Below, in pieces: positions 14,128 through 19,031 of a DNA stretch of 19,031 nucleotides (the stretch's first letter is position 1; each line of letters begins with the position of its first letter). The translations under genes were made by a program, and so were the position numbers. The notes beneath the pieces were generated by a model. It had not been told where the DNA came from, ran no database searches, and saw only the letters and a list, made by a program, of their open reading frames with translations. The stretch comes from an archaeon (GTDB taxonomy: Archaea; Asgardarchaeota; Hermodarchaeia; Hermodarchaeales; Hermodarchaeaceae): positions 1-19,031 of the forward strand of contig JABXGS010000197.1 of the NCBI GenBank assembly GCA_016550425.1, in the 5' to 3' direction.

Positions 14128-15144
14128 ATCCCTCGGGGCCTCGTCGTCAGTCAATGGGACACCAAAGAAGGACTCAAGATAATATCCAAATATCCTGCAT
14201 CCTTAAACTTCAATGTCACTGATTTATCTCTGATGTATTATAACTGTGCTCCCCAAGACAACGGTACATCCTTCCAAACCTTCCCCTCTAATGATGTAAA
14301 GGAACGTGCGGCTGTAGCCTGTGCTCGGAAAAAACGAGAAGGAGCAGAAGACGATATTTGCATCACTGTCTTATTGACAAGCGAGGAAGAAGGCAGTGCC
14401 TATGAAGAAATTCTTAACAATACCTTACAACGGCTCATGAAAACAAACGTGAAACCTGCAAACCGAAAACGCCGATACCGACAAATTCTTTCCGATAGCT
14501 ACAGAAAAATCGAACGACGAGGTGGATCTCGAGATCAGTCGCTATGCCCCTATATGTATGAAAGACCCATTAAAGATGGCGAAATAACCTCCTACTGTCG
14601 AGTCGTCAAGAAGCAATGCTACCTGAACATCTACAAGATGCCCGGTTATCCTCAATGCCCCCGATATATCCGACGGCAACGCCAAATCCAACTAGCCAAC
14701 GCCCGGCAACTCGTTCGCGCTGGAATACGTCGTATCCTTGAAGACTATGATCACGAAAGACAAAAGTTCAAAGATAAGAAACCTGGCCTCTGGAGTGAAC
14801 CTGTTCATGCAATTCTCGACCGGCTCTTCGCCATCCTTGAAGTGGAACCCGCCACCGAAGAATACGCCCACAACGTCGTTGAATATGTCGGGAACGAAGG
14901 GCTTTTCCAAGGTCATCCCCGACCTATTATTGCTGCTTCTATCGCCTATTATAGCGCAAAACAAACCGAAGATTCAATACCCGAAAATGATATAATCGAA
15001 CTTGTAGGTTGTTCACGTACTTCCCTACGTCGAAACTATCGGGAGCTGCGCAGTCTGCTTAGTTCAGATGAGAAGAAACTACCCAAACACAAACCCCGAC
15101 GACGCAACAAATCTACGGAAAAAGCCATCAGTCGCGCTGAATAA
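14128..15144 (+). CDS. Longin-like module, Cys cluster and TFB-type cyclin fold fusion (Asgard regulator)
   Basis: I start this at ATC 14128, not ATG 14233. The 35 upstream residues (IPRGLVVSQWDTKEGLKIIS and onward) align with the N-termini of the proteins at 2212 (minus) and 17911, and an SD (GGAAGGTGA, 14113-14121) ends six bases before ATC. An in-frame TGA at 14119 limits the start to CTA, ATT or ATC. The product is 338 residues. Residues 1-105 form the longin-like module. A basic segment (NRKRRYRQIL) leads to four Cys (140, 157, 164, 177; C-x16-C-x6-C-x12-C) ending in CPRYIRRQRQ, a possible Zn or Fe-S site. Residues 223-312 resemble the second TFB cyclin repeat: GHPRPIIAASIAYYSAKQ, IIELVGCSRTSLRRNYREL. 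The tail is very basic (KHKPRRRNK). It probably binds DNA or the basal transcription machinery. The GTPase gene follows after 21 bp, indicating an operon. Confidence 0.82.
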   Translation: MPRGLVVSQWDTKEGLKIISKYPASLNFNVTDLSLMYYNCAPQDNGTSFQTFPSNDVKERAAVACARKKREGAEDDICITVLLTSEEEGSAYEEILNNTLQRLMKTNVKPANRKRRYRQILSDSYRKIERRGGSRDQSLCPYMYERPIKDGEITSYCRVVKKQCYLNIYKMPGYPQCPRYIRRQRQIQLANARQLVRAGIRRILEDYDHERQKFKDKKPGLWSEPVHAILDRLFAILEVEPATEEYAHNVVEYVGNEGLFQGHPRPIIAASIAYYSAKQTEDSIPENDIIELVGCSRTSLRRNYRELRSLLSSDEKKLPKHKPRRRNKSTEKAISRAE

Positions 15145-15165
15145 TCATCAGGAGAAAACAAAACC

Positions 15166-16035
15166 ATGATTCACAACATTTTCATAATGGCCCGCGATGG
15201 ACGTCTCGCCTTTCATCGGCAATACTGGTCTGTCGATATCGCTGCAGAAGAGCGGCAAGAATTTCTCGCCACATACAAACACTTCGAATCTGAACTTGGT
15301 AGTCAAGTTGATTTACCCATCCATGTGAAAAACATCAAATTCATCTACGCCGATGCTGGATCCCACCTCCTTTTGGTTTTCGCGGTGGACATGAGTGACG
15401 AAGACGATAAGATCAAAGATACCTTGAAAAAAACCCGCGAACTTCTCATTAACAAATTTGGTCACGAAATCGACGCCTATATCCAAAAACCCGTGCCTCT
15501 CGGCGAAGCTTTCAAAGGCTTTGCTGCTGAACTCGACAATGTCATCGTCACCATGCTCAAAATCTGCTTACTCGGACAAGGAGGCGTCGGCAAATCTACT
15601 ATGCTTAAACTCCTCACCGCCGACAGCATCCCCGGCGACTACTACCCCACAATCGCCGTCGATATCGAAACCCTTCAAGGCGTCCGATTTGGACCCTACG
15701 AACTCGCCGTCTGGGACTTCGCTGGCCAAGATCGATTCCGCTCCCTCTGGAACTATTACCTCCGCAACGCCGACGCAGTCCTCCTCGTCACCGACTCCAC
15801 CCTCAAAAACGTCCTCGAAACTCGCGACATCCTCGAAATTGTGCGCAAAAACTCCCCATCCTCAATCGTCTGGGCCATCGGCAATAAACAAGACCTCCCC
15901 GGTGCACTCGCACCAAAACTCGTCCAACGCATCCTCGGTGTCCAAGCTTACGGTCTCGTCGCCATCGACCCCCGCTATCGAGAAGTTCTCTACAAAATCA
16001 TCCTAGGTGCCGTCGCAGAAGCCACTACAGATTAA
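15166..16035 (+). CDS. Longin-like domain fused to Arf-family small GTPase
   Basis: 289 residues; AGGAG lies eleven bases before the ATG. Residues 1-125 are longin-like (MIHNIFIMARDGRLAFHRQY, then strands VKNIKFIYAD and HLLLVFAVDM and a long helix). Residues 130-285 are an Arf-type GTPase: P-loop G137-QGGV-GKST145, switch I with P-T162-I, W-D-F-A-G-Q188 (the W-D-x-x-G-Q and catalytic Gln of Arf/SRbeta/Rag-like GTPases), and N240-K-Q-D243 followed by LP, the Arf form. The usual G5 SAK/SAL is replaced by V-A-I-D. There is no N-terminal myristoylation signal or amphipathic helix; the longin domain sits in its place and could act as a built-in regulator or membrane/partner adaptor. Such proteins are a mark of Asgard archaea. 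Codons are strongly C-ending, unlike most neighbours. Paired with the longin-cyclin gene upstream. Confidence 0.93.
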   Translation: MIHNIFIMARDGRLAFHRQYWSVDIAAEERQEFLATYKHFESELGSQVDLPIHVKNIKFIYADAGSHLLLVFAVDMSDEDDKIKDTLKKTRELLINKFGHEIDAYIQKPVPLGEAFKGFAAELDNVIVTMLKICLLGQGGVGKSTMLKLLTADSIPGDYYPTIAVDIETLQGVRFGPYELAVWDFAGQDRFRSLWNYYLRNADAVLLVTDSTLKNVLETRDILEIVRKNSPSSIVWAIGNKQDLPGALAPKLVQRILGVQAYGLVAIDPRYREVLYKIILGAVAEATTD

Positions 16036-16081
16036 CCATCCTCCTCTTAGAACATTTCATAATGCTGCTGAAATAACAGCC

Positions 16082-16122
16082 TTTTTATCACTTCCACAAC
16101 AAAATTACTCAGAGTTGGAGGG
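16082..16122 (+). promoter_or_regulatory. TATA-like element and SD for the CTG-initiated propeller gene
   Basis: TTTTTATC (16082-16089) is TATA-like and lies about 45 bases before the proposed CTG start. GGAGGG (16117-16122) is a strong SD eight bases before that CTG. Both match the spacing seen for 8031 and 17911, and neither suits the GTG at 16380. Confidence 0.55.
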
Positions 16123-16130
16123 TTAAACTC

Positions 16131-17735
16131 CTGCAAAAAGAACTACTTCTCTTCTTTCTTTTATCCTGGAGTCTCTATTTACCAATTCTCCAAGATTCCT
16201 ATAATGTAGGAACTTGTTATCCACTGATAGAAGATGATGCTCATCTAGCGCCAGCTATTATTTGGGAAAAGTCCTTCTCCCATCAATGGGGTTCTTGGGG
16301 GTGGATTGGCCATGAACTTCAAGATGGCAGCTTTGTTATTGCAGGAATTCATCCACCTGGGGGTTGTTATGATTGGTGTGTGTATCCTGGTTGGATAATG
16401 CGAATCACCAATGACGGAAGCTTACGATGGTATCAATTGATAGAGAACTATTCTTCATTTTATTCAACACGGTTACTCAGCATAGATTCATCTTCTTTTC
16501 TTCTAGCAGGTGTGGGGCAAATATACGGATTATTTCCCGAACTTGATCAATTTATTTCGCTTCATTGGATAGACAATGAAGGAAACTGGTTCAGAAACGT
16601 TACTTTCAACTGTTGGGATAATTGCTGGCTCGGAGATATTATTCCACTCCAAAATGGAAGCTTAATCGTTATACTATCTGGGTGGAAAGCAAATCGCGCT
16701 CTTTGGTTAGGTGCGGATGGTTCCTTGCTATCGAATCACACCTATGCTCCAATTCGCCTTAATTTTAGATGTGCCCATGGCTGTCAGGATGGAGGATTTG
16801 TCGTGGTCGGTGAAAATCATACCTCTCAACCAGTCTCTCTCTCAATAATACGTGTAAACGGATCAGGTTCACTGCTATGGAAATGTGATTATACAACTGA
16901 ATTTAACTTACAAGCTCGTCATGTTTGCGAAGACGGTGAAAGCGGTTTTCTCGTAGTCGGAGAGATGGGTAATGAAACTACAAGTCCTCCAACCTCTCTT
17001 TGGTTAAAACGAGTTGATGCTTTTGGAAACACTATTTGGACTCTTCCTCTCCAAACCTCTTCAATTGACAGTGTATCCGGTATTACAAAGACGATAAGTG
17101 GGGATTATGTTATCTCTGGTAATCGAAACGGAATTGCATACTGCTGGCGAGTAAATAATCTGGGTGACATTGTATGGGAATCAGATTTTGGGGGTGACAA
17201 AAATGTGGTCTTTGCTGACATCATCACATGCCAGAATGGTGATTACGTAGCTATCGGGACTGATAACACCCTTTCCTCTAATCCGATGTCCTTGGTGCGT
17301 CGCTTTGATGAACAAATGGCTCCGACATCCCCTACGCTTTTCAACGTTTACCTTCCGCATCCTTTCCCTCACTTTCTCCTCACCTGGTCTACTTCTTCTG
17401 ATATTGACGGAACTGTTGTTGGTTACCGCCTTCAGATATCACCTTCGGCTACTTTTTCTAACAATGTTACCAGCCTATACCTAACTTCGAATTCCACCTC
17501 TATTCTGCCTTCAGATCATCACTTGTTATATTATCGCGTCGCAGCTATAGATGATCGAGGAACATTTAGTTACTGGAGCAATATCCTTCTCATCAACTTT
17601 GATGAGCTAATCCTGTTGTACAATGTAATACTCGCCACCACAATAGGCATTCTAGTCGTTGTCATCATATTAACGAGTTTTATTTTTGTGCGGTACAAAC
17701 AAAAGAACAAACATCAAACTAGGCGAAATCTATGA
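16131..17735 (+). CDS. Secreted propeller-like repeat protein with FN3-like domain and C-terminal membrane anchor
   Basis: I start at CTG 16131, not at GTG 16380. The intervening 83 codons are open and encode a clear signal peptide (KELLLFFLLSWSLYLPIL) and the first repeat (WEKSFSHQWGSWGWIGHELQ, DGSFVIAG). No ATG, GTG or TTG occurs between the upstream TAA and 16380, and GGAGGG sits eight bases before CTG. The product is 534 residues. Repeats of about 45-50 residues follow the plan D-G-(S/G/D)-(F/Y)-V-(I/V)-x-G ... G-x-(L/I)-x-W (for example GGFVVVGE, SGFLVVGE, GDYVISGN, GDYVAIGT), as in secreted beta-propellers. Then comes an FN3-like segment (SPTLFNVYLP to YYRVAAIDDRG), a membrane helix near residues 490-515, and a basic KQKNKHQTRRN tail. 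Many N-x-S/T sites fit an outward-facing domain. No enzyme motif is seen. It is not clearly part of the GTPase operon, as it has its own promoter-like element. Confidence 0.82.
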   Translation: MQKELLLFFLLSWSLYLPILQDSYNVGTCYPLIEDDAHLAPAIIWEKSFSHQWGSWGWIGHELQDGSFVIAGIHPPGGCYDWCVYPGWIMRITNDGSLRWYQLIENYSSFYSTRLLSIDSSSFLLAGVGQIYGLFPELDQFISLHWIDNEGNWFRNVTFNCWDNCWLGDIIPLQNGSLIVILSGWKANRALWLGADGSLLSNHTYAPIRLNFRCAHGCQDGGFVVVGENHTSQPVSLSIIRVNGSGSLLWKCDYTTEFNLQARHVCEDGESGFLVVGEMGNETTSPPTSLWLKRVDAFGNTIWTLPLQTSSIDSVSGITKTISGDYVISGNRNGIAYCWRVNNLGDIVWESDFGGDKNVVFADIITCQNGDYVAIGTDNTLSSNPMSLVRRFDEQMAPTSPTLFNVYLPHPFPHFLLTWSTSSDIDGTVVGYRLQISPSATFSNNVTSLYLTSNSTSILPSDHHLLYYRVAAIDDRGTFSYWSNILLINFDELILLYNVILATTIGILVVVIILTSFIFVRYKQKNKHQTRRNL

Positions 17736-17857
17736 GGTACTCAATTTTCTTGCGAAAAAAATGCAGAAAGCCACAACAATCGACTATTCAACAGGGGAAC
17801 CGGCAAACAAGTTAAATACCCTTAACCAGATAGTCAAAACCAAGTGCCGACAGGTCA

Positions 17858-17901
17858 CTTTAAAACCCAAAGCTACAGAAATCATTTGAATAAATGGGAG
17901 G
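17858..17901 (+). promoter_or_regulatory. TATA-like element and SD for the TTG-initiated gene at 17911
   Basis: CTTTAAAA (17858-17865) would place transcription near 17890. GGGAGG (17896-17901) is nine bases before TTG 17911. The bases CTAATTAT that follow the SD also follow the SD of the related gene at 14128, which suggests a shared leader. Confidence 0.5.
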
Positions 17902-17910
17902 CTAATTATA

Positions 17911-19031
17911 TTGCCAAAAGGTTTAAGTGTATGCCGTTGGGACGACAAGGTAGGTCTACGTGTTGTGGGCGTTTATCCGCGTAACCTTGAAGTCTCTGAG
18001 GACGATATGCTCCGTGTCTTCACAGCCCATGCTATGGGTAAACCTGAAGCCGGTTTTCTCACCATGACCCTCGAAGGGACGAACCTGGCAGTGAGTAGTT
18101 TCTATACGGGAATTCTTCGTGGGCGTGATCAGTTTTGTATCATGTTGTTTATGGATTTGGAGGAGGAGCCTCGGGCGTATGAAGAGGGGTTGACGCTTGC
18201 ATCGAGTGAGATTGTGGAAAATATTGGTGAACCAGAATTTGTGGAGTATCTGGGTGAGGTCTTTGAGAAGCTGAAACGGATGGTGGAGCTGTCTGTGGAG
18301 CAGCGGCTTGCCAAAGTGTTCGTGGATCAGGAAACTCGGTTACTCATGCATAAATTGGCTCGGGGAGGGATTCCAGCCGAGGAGTTGCGGGAGTGGCTTG
18401 AGTTGCAAACGGGAAAGCATTACCCAGATTTGGGACTTGTGACCTTGCCACTTTTACGTAGTGGACTTGTGGAAGAAGACTGGATTAATGCAGTGTCCGA
18501 TAACTGCGTATTTTTGGTCAATGATCTCTTGGGTGCGCGGTTTCCACCAGAACAATCGCTGAAATTAGCAAAGGGTGGCGGGTTGAACAAGGAACAGTTC
18601 CGTGAATATGAAAACCGTGTAAAAAGTTTCTTTGAAGACTATCAGTGGACCGAAGAAGACACGACTATGATTGGTCAATTGCTTCTCGATCCTGATATTT
18701 ACGATGTGACAAAGACGCTACGTCGGAAGATTGCGCATAAATCCGAATTAGTTGGAGTGGTGGAAAAGGAAGCATCATTGGATAATGTACTGCGGCGTTT
18801 GGAGCAGTCGCAAGTCATTACGAAGATGGGTGCAGATTCTGTTGAGGTTTCTGCCCAAGATGATCCGTTGATTGTGCTTTCCTCGGATGTGCATTTTGAA
18901 TCCTTCTTTCCGGAGTTCTTGGTGCTGCGGATCCAAGAGCGTTTTGTGGCTATGTATATCCACCCAGATATTGCCAAGCGGCACATAGAGCTTCTTAGTG
19001 AGACCTATATGCGTATGCGGGTGAAGATGAA
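17911..19031 (+). CDS. Longin-like module with winged-helix-like segments (Asgard protein), 3' end cut by window
   Basis: This frame is open from TTG 17911 to the window edge (373 complete codons), and GGGAGG nine bases upstream supports the start. Residues 1-100 are the longin-like module: PKGLSVCRWDDKVGLRVV, YPRNLEVSEDDMLRVFTAHA, then FLTMTLEG, AVSSFYTGIL, QFCIMLFMDLEEE and a long helix. It aligns with the N-termini of the proteins at 2212 (minus) and 14128. Residues about 100-373 are mostly helical and contain at least two winged-helix-like stretches (RLLMHKLARGGIPAEELREW to LRSGLVEEDW; KTLRRKIAHKSELVGVVEKE to LEQSQVI). There is no signal or membrane helix, so it is cytoplasmic. Codons are rich in G-ending TTG, GTG, GAG and CGG, the opposite of the GTPase gene. 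Function is unknown; regulator or scaffold is likely. Confidence 0.85.
   Translation, partial: MPKGLSVCRWDDKVGLRVVGVYPRNLEVSEDDMLRVFTAHAMGKPEAGFLTMTLEGTNLAVSSFYTGILRGRDQFCIMLFMDLEEEPRAYEEGLTLASSEIVENIGEPEFVEYLGEVFEKLKRMVELSVEQRLAKVFVDQETRLLMHKLARGGIPAEELREWLELQTGKHYPDLGLVTLPLLRSGLVEEDWINAVSDNCVFLVNDLLGARFPPEQSLKLAKGGGLNKEQFREYENRVKSFFEDYQWTEEDTTMIGQLLLDPDIYDVTKTLRRKIAHKSELVGVVEKEASLDNVLRRLEQSQVITKMGADSVEVSAQDDPLIVLSSDVHFESFFPEFLVLRIQERFVAMYIHPDIAKRHIELLSETYMRMRVKM

Noticed and set aside
14233..15144. ATG 14233 as start of the cyclin-fold gene
   Set aside because: It would remove the first 35 residues, which align with two other proteins in the window, and it has no SD; the SD at 14113-14121 fits ATC 14128.
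15458..16006. 182-codon Ser/Thr/Pro-rich frame inside the GTPase gene
   Set aside because: It is an out-of-frame shadow of C-ending codons in the GTPase gene; low-complexity composition and no SD.
16380..17735. GTG 16380 as start of the propeller gene
   Set aside because: The frame is open for 83 codons upstream and encodes a signal peptide and the first repeat; GTG here lies in the middle of a repeat (DWCVYPGW).
17686..17889. 67-codon frame between the propeller gene and the 17911 gene
   Set aside because: It starts inside the propeller gene, has no SD or recognisable motif, and overlaps the TATA-like element at 17858.
1..19031. tRNA or rRNA genes, CRISPR arrays, insertion sequences
   Set aside because: By eye I found no cloverleaf, repeat-spacer array, transposase or terminal inverted repeats; a covariance-model scan was not possible here.

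Overview
The window reads as a fragment of an Asgard-archaeal chromosome. The strongest evidence is an Arf-type small GTPase fused to an N-terminal longin-like domain (15166-16035). Supporting signs are TFB-type cyclin folds, a TackOD1-like zinc-ribbon protein, BRE/TATA-like promoter elements, frequent TTG and GTG starts, and a mix of genes with and without Shine-Dalgarno (SD) sites. I cannot place it below Asgard level. I see no tRNA, rRNA, CRISPR array, insertion sequence or integrase.

Layout. (1) 1-2212: the 3' part of a TldE/PmbA-type gene faces a gene for a longin-like module fused to TackOD1-like zinc ribbons. (2) 2213-6224: a non-coding stretch, then two long paralogous regulators (2691-4094, 4779-6224), each a duplicated winged-helix plus RAM-like unit. 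A small minus-strand ORF and a perfect 17-bp palindrome lie between them. (3) 6315-8444: an exported, membrane-anchored glutamine-amidotransferase-like protein, an orphan TFB cyclin repeat and a four-helix membrane protein. (4) 8562-11613: metabolic genes (acetoacetate-decarboxylase family, a conserved 89-residue protein, a SagB-type nitroreductase, a VOC protein, a GNAT acetyltransferase). (5) 11770-13975: a second exported amidotransferase-like paralog followed by an exported serine hydrolase. (6) 14128-19031: a longin-like/Cys-cluster/TFB-cyclin protein, the longin-Arf GTPase 21 bp downstream, a secreted propeller-like membrane protein, and a third longin-like protein with winged-helix-like segments, cut by the window edge.

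The main discovery is that three proteins (minus strand 2212-1301, plus strand 14128-15144, plus strand 17911 to the edge) start with the same module, M-P-[R/K]-G followed by a longin-like beta-beta-alpha-beta-beta-beta-alpha pattern. Each then carries a different probable nucleic-acid-binding part: zinc ribbons, a Cys cluster with a TFB cyclin fold, or winged-helix-like segments. One shares an apparent operon with the longin-Arf GTPase. This suggests a set of longin-sensor regulators linking small-GTPase or membrane state to transcription; that function is inference. In two of the three, the complete module is reached only if translation begins at an ATC codon placed behind an SD-like purine run, and the propeller gene similarly appears to begin at CTG. 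The usual ATG/GTG starts would cut off the module or the signal peptide.

Partial genes lie at both window edges. Functions are assigned by reading motifs; no database search was run.
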